Part shown: positions 51,431 to 63,439 of the stretch, piece after piece
Numbering within the stretch: position 1 is the first letter of the stretch
Layout: every line of letters starts with the position of its first letter
Assembly (NCBI GenBank): GCA_033085395.1
Contig: JANQBS010000164.1
Coordinates: forward strand, 1-64,000
Source of the DNA: Xanthoparmelia taractica
Lineage: Eukaryota; Ascomycota; Lecanoromycetes; Lecanorales; Parmeliaceae
Length of the DNA stretch: 64,000 nt
Reading direction: 5' to 3'
Position numbers and translations under genes: made by a program
The notes under the pieces: generated by a model
Told to the model about the DNA's origin: nothing
The model's database searches: none
Seen by the model: only the letters and a program-made list of their open reading frames with translations

Positions 51431-52981
51431 ATGTCTCTTCCTGGGCTCGACTTATCTGCTCCTATTGAGACAGTTACGGCGCCCACTGTCCATGAGCTGA
51501 AGGAGCAAACAGAATGGAGGTTCGAGGTTGCTTTTGGCACCAAAGTTGAGATTCGCGTATGAGGTCCCTGTTCGAGCGCTCTCTTCTACTTTCTTAATAT
51601 GAGGGAAATGACAAACCTTAATAGCTCCTTTCCGGTACCGCTGAGCTGTTTGGCACAGAGCTTCCTATCAAGCAGGCCTACACCTTCACAGGCACGAAAG
51701 CGGCGATATACACATGGCACGGCTGTCGCATCGAGGTCATCGGCGACTGCCAAGTCGACTACATCGCCGAAGAGACCCCAATGATGATCTATGCAAATCT
51801 ACATTTCGCTCTGGAGAACCTGCGCGATAAAGCGAGTTCGGAAGGAAAAGATGGACCTCGGGTGTTGGTTGTGGGCTCAGAGAACGCAGGAAAGACAAGT
51901 CTAGTCAAGATACTCACAGCATATGCTACGAAACTTGGTCGACAGCCTGTGGTGGTCAATCTTGATCCGAAAGAGGGAATGTTGACCATACCTGGAACGC
52001 TCTCTGCGGCGACATTTACCTCGGTCATGGATGTGGAGAATGGGTGGGGAAGCAGTCCAATGAATGGGCCTAGCCAAGTGCCCGTTAAGTTACCTCTGGT
52101 ATACCATATGGGACTAGCGAATCCGGAGGAAAAGACTTTGGTATACAAACCTGTTGTGAGCCGGCTAGCATTGTCCGTGATGAACCGGTTGCAGGACGAT
52201 AGTGAAGCCAAAGGGACAGGGGTCATCATTGACACACCAGGGGTGATAAGTCAGGGCAAAAGCGGCTATGAAATGATCCAGCACATTGTTTCGGAGTTTC
52301 TAGGTATGAATCTAGATGGCAAGACCTCTGACCTGGATCAGATCACTCACTTCTTTGATAGTCAACGTGGTGGTAGTCCTTGGCTCCGAAAGACTGTACA
52401 GTGACTTGCTACGACGCTTCAATGGCCAGAACACCGGCGCTGGCGAGACCATTGCTGTGGTCAAAGTGGATAAGTCTGGCGGATGTGTCGATCGAGATGA
52501 AGTGTACCTGCAACAGCTCCGCCAATCTCAAGTTCGAGAGTACTTCTTTGGCGACGCCAATACCACGTTAAGCCCCCATACGCAACAGATCGACTTCAGC
52601 CAACTGAGCATATACAAATTGGCCGAACGTTAGTAGGATATTTTGAGATTGGCCCTTCGGTATGACTAACTTTGTCCAGCAATCGATGACCTGCTCAAAT
52701 CATTGATGCCCGGCGACGAGACAGAAGATAGCACCCCGGCCATCTTCGACAAGATTCGACTGTCCCCACAGATGCAAAATGCGATTCTCAACATTGTGAA
52801 TGCCCACCCTGAAGATACCCAAGAAAATATCCGCGATGCCAGCGTGATGGGTTTCATGTACGTTGCAGATGTAGATGAGAAGAAGAACAAAGTGAAGGTG
52901 CTTGCACCTGTGGGAGGGAGATTGCCAAACAAGGCCATCATATGGGGTCTATGGCCGGAAGGAATCTCGGACTTGATGTGA
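51431..52981 (+). CDS. CLP1: mRNA cleavage and polyadenylation factor CLP1
   Basis: Exons 51431-51556, 51625-52303, 52362-52628 and 52680-52981 encode 457 residues, normal for fungal Clp1. Clp1 is a CF IA subunit that bridges Pcf11 to the cleavage machinery and has a polynucleotide-kinase fold. I start at MSLPGLDL because homologues begin there, although the frame is open upstream to 51236. The N-terminal domain has EWRFEVAFGTKVEIRLLSGTAELFGTEL and IYTWHGCRIEV. The Walker A motif GSENAGKTS is at about 126-134, followed by VNLDPKEGMLTIPGTLS and the Walker B-like GVIIDTPGVI. The C-terminal domain ends with MGFMYVADVDEKKNKVKVLAPVGGRLPNKAIIWG. In the P-loop the position before GK is Ala (SENAGKTS), the usual form in fungal Clp1, which binds ATP but is probably not an active kinase. 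Confidence 0.9.
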
Positions 52982-53247
52982 AAACCAATAGAGCTCCCAG
53001 TTACATGACATTGACCCGCATAGCGAGGTGTTATTGGATAGCCAAAAAGCGATACCCTAGTTGGACGTAGTGTCATCTACTAAATTTTCTCCGCTCCGTA
53101 CCTTTCTATCTGAGTTACTCTATGCTTAATGTGCATGGTTTCGTAGGATTTCACTGACTAGTCTAGCCTGATTCGTAAACGTAGGCTGTCTACCGGTGAC
53201 ACCCTTTTTCCTCGCTTCATGGCACCTACACTCGTGCAGCCACAGCA

Positions 53248-56200
53248 ATGTCAGGTGCAGAGGCGATTGCTGCTTTCCCTATCGCAACTAATGTCATCCA
53301 ATTCATTGACTTCACGGCGAAACTATGCAGTCGAATACGGGAGTACGCATCAGTCTCCGGCTTGCCGAGAAAGCTTGCAAGCCAAGCCGACTGTCTGTCA
53401 GACCTTTTAGAACTCCTTGAATCGTTGGACAAACCCTGTAAACAAAACATCTTGAGCGGCCACACGCTGGCAACATGTCGGACTCAAGCGGAGGAATTGT
53501 CCGATTTTTTGGATGATCTGAAGAGTGATGGCCAGAGGCAGAGTTGGGCGAAGGACGCAAGAAAGGCATTCAAGTCGCTCAAGCGTTCTGATCAAATCGA
53601 AGAGCTACAAGACGTCTTAGATAGCCTTGTCGGAAATCTGAGCCTTCAATTGCAGGCTGATGCGAGGTAAGATTGCGGCTTCTCTTACCGGAATCTCACT
53701 GTTCCCAACTCTAGTGATCCATCATCAGGCTGTCGTTTCTGCTGACACTTTTAAAGATCCACTTCAACTCAAGTGCAAGCGAATACCGTGTCAATCCTTG
53801 AACGGCAGCTTGAGCAGACGTCGCTGCTGAGCGATTTAAGGCACATGGCAGACTTGAAAAATCACGTCAACGACAATGCTAGCTTGGTGAACAAGGTCCT
53901 ATGGCTGGTGTTTATAGGGCGGAACCCTGACTTTTTCGGACGCACTGCGGTATTGTCAGCTATAGAGTCTAAGCTTGCAGTCAAGCCAGATGCTGTGCCA
54001 ACGGCCGTCTTGTGTGGACTAGGTGGGGTAGGGTAGGTGAATCCTTAGATTTCCAGGTGTGAGCGGTGGTCCATGGCTATAATATTGCCTCGTTGGCTCT
54101 TGCTGACGCAGCTTGTGCTGCAGCAAGTCCCAGATCGCCTTAGAGTACGCCTATCGAGTGAGGAACGGATCCCCGAGCACCTCAGTATTCTGGGTACATG
54201 CCGGCAACGCACCCAAATTTGTCGAATCTTATAAGCGTATTGCTTCCGAATTCCAGATACCTAGCAGAGACGACCCGAATGTAGACGCCCTCCAGCTTGT
54301 ACGCGACTGGCTCGAGACCAAGTATGAGTGTAGATGGCTAATGATCTTTGACAATGTGGATGATCACACCATGTTCTTTGAGACATATGCCTACACTGGC
54401 AAAGCTTTAAGGGAGTATGTCCCTCGAAGTTCTAAAGGTTCAATACTATACACGACAAGGAATACGGACATTGGCAAGGATCTGGCGCTTGACCGACTCC
54501 CAATTACAGTGCCTTCCATGGATGTGTACGAGGCTCAAGCACTGCTTGGTCAGAGGATCAGAGCTGAGAGCACAGAAACCGAGCAGCTCGAACTCCTTGG
54601 GGAGTTGGTTTATCTGCCTCTGGCGATTTCTCAAGCCACAGCCTCATGATGAAAAGACGCAAAAGCGTCGCCGAGTATGTCAAGCCATATCGTGGTGGTG
54701 AATCAACTAGAATTAGGCTTCTTGGCCAACGATTCAATTACCATGGTAGAGAAGCAAGACCGTTAGAGTCGGTCGTGACTACATGGTGGTTATCATTCAC
54801 TTACATCAAAAGGGAGAACCCGCGAGCTGCGGAAATACTATCAATGATGAGCTTTATGGATCAGCAGGGTATCCCATTCTCTTTGTTGATAGCAGACGAA
54901 GAAGACGAGTTTGATTTCGAAGAGGCAATGGGGCTATTGGAAGCATTCTCGCTCGTCACTTTAGACACGCACCGCTACGCATGCAACATTCACCGTCTAG
55001 TCACAGTCGCCGTCCAAGCCTGGCTCAGTGAGTACGAGAACAAACGCGAAGTGATCGCAGCGCAAGTATTGGAGAGGGTCTCCATTAGATTTCCAAGTGG
55101 CTATTTCGAGACGTGGCCGACCTGCAGAATCTACTTCCCGCATGCGGAAGAGGTCCTTCGCTCCAGTGCTGTTGTCACTAAAACCGCGTCACTACACGCC
55201 AAAGCATCTCTATTACTCAATCTATCAACCTATCTCATGACACAGGGCAGGTACGAAGCTTCAGAGCTGAGTGCTATGAAGTCAATGCAAATTTTTGAGC
55301 GTTTATATGGTTCTGAGCATCCAGATACGCTGTCCGCCATTGCAAGCTGCGCACAAACTATGCACAAACTTGGCAGGTACCAAGACGCAGGGCTCTTGCA
55401 GAGACAGATCTTGAAGTCCAGGGAGAAGGTGCTTGGTATCCGTCATCGAGCCACACTTGAGAGCTTAAATGCATTGGGATCTAACTTACAATTTCTTGGC
55501 CAGTACAGAGAAGCCGAGGAAATTCATCGCCGAGAACTGATTGAAAAGCAAGAACTACTGAACATGCAGCCAGAAGACATCGGTATGCAGGCGGACGTCT
55601 TGATTGCAATGAACAATGTCGCTGGTGTGCTGTCTTACCAGCGCAAATTTGTGGAAGCGGAACAGCTACATCGGGAAGCATTGGATAAGGGTGAGCGTGT
55701 GTTAGGACGTCTCCACCCGGATGTTTTCATTACACGTGGTCAGCTAGCCGGTACAGTCAGGAGCCAAGATCGACTGGACGAAGCTGAGCAGATGCACAAC
55801 GCTTTGTTGAAGGATCGAATAGAATCGCTTGGTGATCGCCATCCTGACACGCTTATCACTCTAAGCAATCTGGCGACAGTCGCCGCCCGCAAAGGCAATC
55901 ATCAAAAAGCAGAAGGCATTTATAGGGAAGCTCTGCGCATTGAGCAGGAAACCCTGGGGTTAAAACACCCTTCCACAATCAACATCATGCACAATCTAGC
56001 ATGTTCCGCGTGTGACAGGAAAGACTACGCACAGGCGGCAACGGAGTTCAAGGCCGTACTAGAGTTGCAAAAGGAAGTGGTGGGACCTACTCATCCATAC
56101 ACTATGCGGAATCGGCGAAATCTTGCAGTCGCCCTGCGGAGGTGCGGAGATCCTGAACAGGCGAACAAGCTGGATAATGAGACGTTGGAGATAGTCAATT

Positions 56201-56991
56201 CCTTGGACGAAAACAAAGAGACAGAACGACTACAGACGCTCGAAAACCTTGCTAAGGGTCTCAGGGATCAAAAGAGGTACGAGGAGGCTGAGTCAATTCA
56301 CCGTCAAGAGCTGGAGCTTCGACTAGCTTCTGGTGTAGATGAGAAAGGACTCCAAGACAACCTCAACGACATTGCCTTTGTCCTCGCCCAACAGGGAAAA
56401 CACGTGGAAGCCGAAACCATCTACAATCAGATACTGAGCTACAGGACCGTGCACTGCGGACCCGAGCACGAAGAGACGTTGCAGACGCTCTGGAATCTGG
56501 CGCTGACCTACCGTGAACGAAGAGATTTCTCGAACGCCGAAGCGAAGTATTTGCAGTTGGCCGGCACGCAATCAAAAACCCTTGGTATAGATCATCCGAA
56601 GACTCTCGACAGTCTCGAGCAGCTGGCATGGGTGCTTCAACAGCAAGAAAAGTATGCTCAAGCCGAGGATAGGTACCGTTTCTTGCTCGATGCACGCACT
56701 AAGAGCCTGGGGTCGGAGCACCCAGCCACACTCATGATTATGAATAACCTTGCTTCGGTGCTCAAGTATCAAGACCGGGCATCAGAGGAAGCCACAACCT
56801 TGCTTCGACACGTGTATGAAATTAGATCAAGGGTGTCTGGGCCAGACAGCGATCTTGCAAAGAAATCGATGTGGGCTCTTCCACATCATCTGCGAGATTC
56901 GGGACAGCGTGAGGATGCTGGGATTGCCCATCGGAAAAAGATGGAGCCGGACCAGATTGCAGACCTCAACAATGGAACTGCCAACCCTTAA
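53248..56991 (+). pseudogene. NB-ARC/TPR STAND (NLR-like) protein with a one-base frameshift
   Basis: Exons 53248-53666, 53757-54032 and 54124-56991 (introns 90 and 91 bp) give about 1,190 residues if one frameshift is bridged. The N-terminal 140 residues (SGAEAIAAFPIATNVIQFIDFTAKLCSRIREY) are the SesA/NACHT_N-type helical domain of fungal STAND proteins. The P-loop GLGGVGKSQIALEYAY is rebuilt across intron 2 (about 227 onward). NB-ARC continues with WLMIFDNVDDH (Walker B), SKGSILYTTRN (sensor) and YLPLAISQA (GLPLA equivalent). The frame ends at 54649 right after that motif and resumes one frame over at 54646 (KRRKSVAEYVK). The rest holds a WTYI-type helix and about twelve 42-residue TPRs. 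The shift fits loss of one base near 54644. NLR-like proteins of this kind act in non-self recognition and regulated cell death; that role is inferred. Confidence 0.82.
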
Positions 56992-57623
56992 GATCACAAC
57001 CACCCCTGCGGCTGGCTTAGGGAAGCACGCGTCCTCGACACTGCAGAGCGGGCTGCATGACACCAGTGTCGGAGAATGAGCATCTCTACTTAGTAAACAA
57101 CGCCAAAAGATTTCCGCTAGCTATCACGAACTGCATGCACAAGCCGACCGGTGCTGGCTTGTAATGCACACTCCGGCTTACGGCCACGGTATCCGATTTA
57201 CAGCTCCACAACACTCTACCGATCATGCTAGTTCGAAGCCAAGATCTGTCAAGGGGGCGGCTTCTTCGGAACAACTTTTTTAATACGTAGGGTAGAGTAC
57301 TTACTTCAAGCCTATTTTTGGTACTATCGTGCATCTTTAGTTTGGTCTTGGAGAAAAAGCCGGTTGGATATGCGACTACACAAGCCAAGAAAAGATCGGC
57401 GCTCAATCTTGAATGATTTCTTGAAGCCGCAGCATCTTCTAGGAATCCACATACATAAAAGTGAAGTGAAGCCGATGGGATGGAACGGGCCACAAATCAG
57501 AGAAACAATCGACATCAGCCGACCAAGGTAACGACAGACAGACAACCTAAACCAACCAGCCCAAAATCACCCACTCTTTCCTCCAAAACCCCACTCCCTC
57601 ACTCCTTCACTCCTTCCCTCCCT
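56992..57623. other. Convergent 3' region
   Basis: 632 bases between the NB-ARC/TPR gene and the minus-strand secreted-protein gene. The stretch 57540-57620 is C-rich. Nothing recognised. Confidence 0.5.
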
Positions 57624-58788
57624 CTAACCCCCCAAAACCCCCACCCAATCCACCAACCCCCGCGTCGAAAACGCCCCATTCCCCGCCACAACCCCAAACA
57701 CCCTCGCATCCCCCATCACCGCCCCCAGCACCTCCTCCAACCGCCCCTGCATCATCCCCCTCAACTCCTCCGCCGTCGCCCCAGCCCCGTACACCACCCC
57801 GCTTTCCTTCCCATCCTCCAGCTCCAGCAAATGCAAAAAGGGCGTGTTTTGCCCGCCCGGCAGTTCATGGCCGGCCGTCGAGCGGATCAGGAGGTCGAGG
57901 AGCGGGGTGTCGATTGAGAGCGTTTTGTTGGGCTTGGAGAAGGAGGGGTCGAAGTAGGATATGTAGGGGGAGCCGTAGGCGGAGGTAGCGGCGGTGGTTA
58001 GGAGGGTTGGGTGGGTGTGGGCGAGTGTGGTGAGGGATTGGTGGAAGGTGCTGAGGTAGGCGTTTATTGCTTTTGTGGGGGAGGTTAGTGCTTTGTCTTT
58101 TAATTTCTTTTGCGCTCAGGGCCTCGGGGACGGGGATCTAGTCTGGATGGGAGAGCAAAAGGGGAACGGGGTGGATGGGGCGCTTACAGTAAAAGTTCCA
58201 CGCCGCGTAGTACGCCTGCGGATTATTTGCATAATCCGCTACCCTAGGCGCAGGGCACGTTCCATTCACCCCACCAGTATTAATCCTAGAGCAATCGTCC
58301 TTGCCACGTCTATACGCCGGCTGCAGCTGCAAGAAACACGTCGAAAACGGCTTCCCGCCCTGACATTGCCCAGAAGCCGGAGCTATCGCTGCTCCTACCG
58401 TCCGCTTGCGGAAGAAATTAGAAGGGTCGTTGCCGACTGTGACTTCGTCCACGAATGGGTTGCCGGACGTTTGCGTGCCGTTGGTTGTTGTTGTTGTCGT
58501 TGTTGTTGAGGCATTGGTGGATCCGGCCGCCTGTTCGGTGCCTACTTGGTTGGTGTAGGGACTGGTGGATACCCAGTTGTTGAGCCAGGTGGTCATGTTG
58601 AGGGTGAACCAGCAGGCGGGGGCTAGGCCGGTCGAGGGCTCGGTGCAGTTGACGGTGTTGGTTTGGAGAGGGGATGATGATGAGGTGGAAGTGGAGGTGG
58701 GGTTGGGCTTGAGAGGGGAAGCGGAGGTGGTGGAGGAGGAGAGGAGAGCTGCTGCTGCAAGTGCGAGGAGCTTGGGAGAGGAGTGCAT
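57624..58788 (-). CDS. Secreted cysteine-containing protein, hypothetical
   Basis: Exons 58788-58188 and 58069-57624 encode 348 residues; the intron (58070-58187, GTAAGC...AAAAG, branch CACTAAC) joins AAWNFYS to INAYLSTFHQSL. I start at MHSSPKLLALAAAALLSSSTTSA, a clear signal peptide, although the frame is open further upstream. The mature part begins with a Thr/Ser-rich linker, and N-glycosylation sites (NCT, NMT, NAS) are frequent. Cysteines cluster at CTEPSTGLAPAC, CQGGKPFSTC and DDCSRINTGGVNGTC. The C-terminal half is globular (PYISYFDPSF, LLDLLIRSTAGHELPGGQNTPFLHLLEL). I do not recognise the family. Secretion and glycosylation suggest a cell-wall or effector-like role, but nothing specific supports either. 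Upstream lies a TATA box, unusual among the genes here. Confidence 0.65.
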
Positions 58789-60153
58789 GGTGGTAAATGT
58801 GTTTGGGTGATGGGCTGCTGTTCGGTGTTTGCTTGATGTTGAAGGGATGGGCTGAGGATGATGGCTTTGCTGTGAGATTGGGTGAGGTGGAAAGCTGTCT
58901 TTATAGATTCCTTTGTGATGTTGCGGGTCGAGCAATTGGCTTTCCATTCCTGCTATGACAGCATAGGGAGTCTTCGTTCATGCGAAATTACCAACACTCC
59001 AGGCGATGGAAAGGTCAACCTGGGGCGATGATGGACCCTTGGAGAGAAGGGTCAACTTCCTGGTTTGCACTATGAACCTTGCGGATAGAAGCATACATGG
59101 TATTCTCCCGTCTAGACGGCTTGATAGCTGGATACTTCGACCTACATCTCAGACTGACCAAGTGCATGGACTTCCTGTTCCTATTCTGAGATCCGCACTG
59201 AAAGCCATGCCAACAACAGTGACCAATGGAGCGGGTCGGGAAAACGAAGCTCGCAGGAGAGGTTCGAGATGATCGTGTACTTCGATTTCCTGTCGGCAGG
59301 ACCTGTGAAAATGACGTCCTGAAAAGCAGCAGACATTGTAAACATGGTAGATTCGATACTTAGGTAGCTCCTAATTTGCTCGCTCAATAGCTGGCATCCT
59401 TGTCTAGGGTCTTGCAGAGTATCACCTAATTGGAACGAAGTTTACCTTTTAGAAACATTTGGGTAGACTTTCGGTTCGCATCAATCTTCTGCTCAGCCTC
59501 ACTCGAGACTTCCATTTTGGGCGTCATCTGTTGTCTGCATTGGGTTGCTGCACCCTGAAATCAACGCTTGGATTGCCGCGGCTCACCAGCTTCAGCGGCA
59601 CGCATATTTCGCCAAATGCAAGGTCAGAGAAAATAGGTAAAAGGTTTTTGCTCCCGTTGACTTTGTACTGTCCTGGATAAGTGCCAGAAGCAGCTTAGTG
59701 GTAGAACCGTATTTGTTCAAGGTTGCTTATTTTAGAAGCGGACTTCGCGTTTGAGGATAGCCGCACATTCTGTATAAGCGTAGGCTTGGGTCTTGATTTT
59801 GAGGCATCAACGATTTCATAATTGATAAGCGCGCTTAAGGAGAATTGTAGGCGACACGGGACCTCGCGGAGGAGATGTCACTGAAGATCAATGGTCGAGA
59901 CAGTGACCCATAACGAGTTCACATCGTCACTTCATTCAAACTCTAGGGAAGAAGGTTATAGATGCACAGGACATCGTCTCGGCGAAAAGAGAAACACAGA
60001 ACATCCCGTGAGAGGAGCGCAAGTGGTAAGGGTTTCCAGATGAAGGACTATTGTCTATGAGACCTGCAATTCTATCAGCTTAATAATACCCATTGAGGGG
60101 TCTACAAGCTCGATTATGACCACAGATCTGGCAGTCGATTGGGGAAGAACCTC
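58789..60153. other. Intergenic between secreted-protein gene and GAL10-type gene
   Basis: 1.37 kb. The first part is the promoter of the minus-strand secreted-protein gene, and the far end is the 3' flank of the minus-strand epimerase. Frames such as 59006-59272 and 59459-59680 show no features. Confidence 0.5.
58899..58905 (-). promoter_or_regulatory. TATA box of the secreted-protein gene
   Basis: The minus strand reads TATAAAG here, 111 bases upstream of the chosen ATG at 58788. It is followed by a C/A-rich leader, the usual layout of regulated fungal promoters. Confidence 0.5.
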
Positions 60154-61485
60154 TCAAGTCCACTTCTTGCCACTCTCGCGATCCTTTTTCAGTTGCTCCA
60201 GCAAATCCTTTGGTGGACTTTGCCTATACCCTTGCGGATTATTCACGGTCCATCTCCATAGATCCTCACATGCATCCTCCAGTGTTCTTTCCGCCTTCCA
60301 GCCCAACTCCTCGTTCGCTCTCTTTGGATTCGCCGTTAGATCAAGGACATCACCAGCTCTCCTCCCGACGACTTGATATGGCAACTCTTTCCCCACAGCA
60401 GCACTAAACGCCTTGATCATATGGAAGACAGTGCTACCTTTGCCTGTCCCGAGATTCCAGGCCCGCACACCAGGCTGATGATCGCGTAGATAATTCAGAG
60501 CGACAAGGTGGCCCTTTGCAAGGTCGAGAATGTGGATGTAGTCGCGAATGGCGGTACCATCCTCGGAGGCGTAGTCTACGGTCAATTCTGTGAGCATCCG
60601 TTCACCGTAAGGGTGACCAACATGGGAAATAGCGGTCCTACCATCACCAAAGACGAGCAACTTCTCGCGTTTGCCAATTGCTACTTGGGCAAGCAACGGA
60701 AGGAGATTGTAAGGTACACCTTGAGGATCTTCACCCATGACACCGCTGGGATGCGAGCCTGCCGGGTTAAAGTAGCGAAGCAGAGCCGCGTTCCAGTGGT
60801 CTCCAGATTTTCCCTCCTTCTTGAGGTTATTGCGTTGGGCTTCGACGTGGTCTGTGATGCAAGCTTCAACGGTAGCCTTGGTGCGGCCGTAGGGGTTCGT
60901 AGGGCCGATTGGGCAGATCTCAGGAATAGGTATCATGTTTTCGAAGCGGGTGGCGTCGCCATAGACGGTGGCCGAAGAGGAGAAGACGATTTTGGATACA
61001 TTGTGACGTGTCATGGACGACAGGAGGCAGATGGTGCCGTAGACATTGGTGCGGTAATATTCCAGAGGGATCTCGCTGGATTCACCAACAGCCTGAAATT
61101 GGTCAGCTGAGAAATGCAAAGCTGCCAGCAAATCAAAATCCGGCTCCTTGCAATTCTTCGTGCCGTACCTTGAGAGCAGCGAAGTGAATGACGCTGTCAA
61201 TGTCTGGATGCGCCTTGAAGATTTTGTCAAAGTCCTCCTCTTTCCTGATGTCGGTATGGAAGAATTCGGGTCGCTTTCCACAGATGAGTTCAATTCGATT
61301 GATGGTTTCTTCCGAGGAGTTGAGAAGGTTGTCTGCAATGACCACTTTGTAGTCTGCTTCAAGAAGGGCAAGAGCAGTGAAGGAACCAATGTAGCCTGTG
61401 CCTCTGGTGTTTAATCAGTACAGATGATGATGCTTTCCCTTGAAGATAAGCTCTACCCGGTGACTAATACTGAGCCAACAGCCAT
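60154..61485 (-). CDS. GAL10: UDP-glucose 4-epimerase
   Basis: Exons 61485-61457, 61403-61169 and 61092-60154 encode 400 residues. The enzyme interconverts UDP-glucose and UDP-galactose (Leloir pathway, cell-wall galactose supply). The NAD motif VTGGTGYIGS is formed across intron 1 (residues 8-17). HTDIRKEEDFDKIF and VIHFAALKAVGESSEIPLEYYRTNV match the family (join of exons 2 and 3). The catalytic SSSATVYG is near 126-133 and YGRTK (Y156, K160) follows. Substrate segments are RYFNPAGSHPSG and DGTAIRDYIHILDLAKGH. It lacks the mutarotase domain of budding-yeast Gal10, so it is the stand-alone type. The symbol follows the family, not a fused Gal10. Introns are 53 and 76 bp, GT-AG. Confidence 0.92.
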
Positions 61486-61998
61486 GATGGCGGTGGCTGT
61501 TGCTATCTAAAGTCGTGGGGCGACAGGAGGATTTGTTGTTGAAGGGTGAGGAAATGATAGCAGTCAGAATAGGTGGAGTAACGGTTCCTTAAAGTCAATG
61601 CGGGCAATCGTACGTATGCGTGACATAATCCCTGCTGTCGATCATTCTGTCGAGCATGAACACGTTTGTTACTAAAACCTGGTGCCTGAAATTCCTACCG
61701 TAGGGCTGACTTTCTGCCAAGGAGCTAAAAACGCACAGTGGCCATGGATTGTTTTCAGCCAGTTTGCTAAAGAGTCGGGATATACGTTTATCATAAGTGT
61801 AGAGCTGTCTTGCGCAGTATATAATCCCGTTTGAAATGCACCATTTTTAATTCAGTTTTGTAAGAACGACTACATACTCGCGTGAATTTTTTCCCCACAA
61901 ATTACTTTCATCGTCCACGATTTACCACCGGGTGATTCTTGAAAGTATAGTCTCTGCAAGTACGATTAACCCACTCTTAACCCCGTTGAGTCCATCAT
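61486..61998. other. Promoter region of the epimerase gene
   Basis: 513 bases upstream of the epimerase start and downstream of the glycosyltransferase pseudogene. No further feature seen. Confidence 0.5.
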
Positions 61999-63133
61999 CT
62001 ACCACTCCACTGAAGTGATAGGCTGTAAATTGCTCGAGAAGTCACTCCATGCTCGCAGTAGATCCGACTCGAAATGATGTTCAGACACGGCCTTCTTGAT
62101 CCGGCGAGCCAGCATATCAACCTAGCCACTTATACCTCTATCGATGAGCCCTTCCACAACATCCGCAACGTCTACGATGTTCGCCCGGAATCGGTTCTCT
62201 GCAGGAAAGTATGGAGAAGCCTCGCCCTCTCGGGCGTCCGATATGAGCGTCGTAACACCGCTCAGGGCTGCTTCCAGTGGGGTGATGCCGAGTGTCTCGA
62301 AGCGAGATGGGCAAACAAAGATACCTTTGCCGCGAGCCGCCTTGAAGAAACCCTAGAGTTCGGTCTTGGTGAACTTGGGCATGATCTGAAATCGATGTTG
62401 GAGCTCCGCTGGGACTCCGTGAAGCAGTGCAATGGTCGGTCATCTTGCATGTCGTCATCACCTGCTACAAATATGTAGTTCAACCCCGGAGTCAATCAGA
62501 AGCTCGATGTTTTTGAAAAAGTCAAGCCGGGCGACAGTAGTAAAGATAAGCAGTCCATCAGGGTCTGGGAAATTGACCAAAGATGTCATGTTGAAGGCTG
62601 GGAGGTATTCTTGCTCATCAGCTGGATAGGCGGGCTCAGCCTGCGTATGCGAGCTTGATCTACCCCTTTCGGAGAAGGTGGTCGCGCTGCAACCGGGAGT
62701 GCTGCAAGACGAAGGCGTTGCGATTGAGCCTGATATAGCGAATGCCCAAATCCTGGTGACATTGAAGATGTCGTGCTTTCTCATTACTTCCGAATGCCAT
62801 GGCAGCCAAATGGGGCGTAAAGTGTTGAGTGAAATCGTTGTAGAAGGGGCCATGATGGGTGACACAGCAAGGGAGCCACGTAGGGTGATAGCTTAGCAAG
62901 GTATCTGTCTGGTAGTAGAGCATGCAGAGATGAGCAGGTCGGTTGCCCAAGGCTTTGAGGGCTGCGGCAATGGTATTCTGGACATCGACTGCTGTCATAG
63001 TGAAGTTGAAGGATAGTATGGCACATAAGACACCGTCTCTGCGCTCCAAACTAAAAGAAGGCGCTAAGGTTCTCTCCTGACGATGGTAGAGTATCAATCC
63101 TCTACACAATCCGGCCTTGGACAGAACTCGCAT
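61999..63133 (-). pseudogene. GT4-family glycosyltransferase pseudogene
   Basis: Reading the minus strand from 63133, the N-terminal domain is open for 157 codons (RVLSKAGLCRGLILYHRQER, LCAILSFNFTMTA, LCMLYYQTDTLLSYHPTWLPCCVTHHGPFYNDF). A first break follows at 62660. The nucleotide-binding half is spread over other frames: DGLLIFTTVARLDFFKNIELLI (about 62590-62500), NYIFVAGDDD (about 62477), and PKFTKTEL-stop-GFFKAARGKGIFVCPSRFETLGITPLEAALSG (about 62390-62270). The last contains the EX7E motif of retaining GT4 enzymes. An additional TAG lies near 62122, and family-like sequence continues to a TAG at 61999. At least two frameshifts and two internal stops make it a pseudogene. The donor and acceptor cannot be told. 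It sits in tandem with the epimerase, which makes UDP-sugars, but a link is speculative. Confidence 0.75.
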
Positions 63134-63439
63134 GGCGGAGAAGGTGAATGATGTTGCCCCAATTTTGGCAGCGGAGCTTGTGGATTGAGGATAGTGCTTT
63201 GCATTTAAACTATGACAGCAGATAAGGTTCCAAGATCGATTGCTATGTTATCAATATTGGATTCGGTCATGGACTGTTGCTCTGTTGTATTGCTCAGCAA
63301 CCAAGGACGGCCATGACTTTATACTTTATTTCCGCCCCATTGCTGAATCGTCCCTTTGAAGGCTGCGTGATTACAAAGTATACCACTGGTTGGCGGCTTG
63401 CTTTACAATAAGCTAAGGTACATGTGACTCTTCGTTGTT
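63134..63439. other. Short intergenic region
   Basis: 306 bases between the glycosyltransferase and MFS relics. If the MFS gene was once complete, its first five helices should lie here, but no hydrophobic helix can be read. Confidence 0.5.

Noticed and set aside
62074..62478. 134-codon plus-strand ORF
   Set aside because: It is antisense to the EX7E region of the glycosyltransferase relic.
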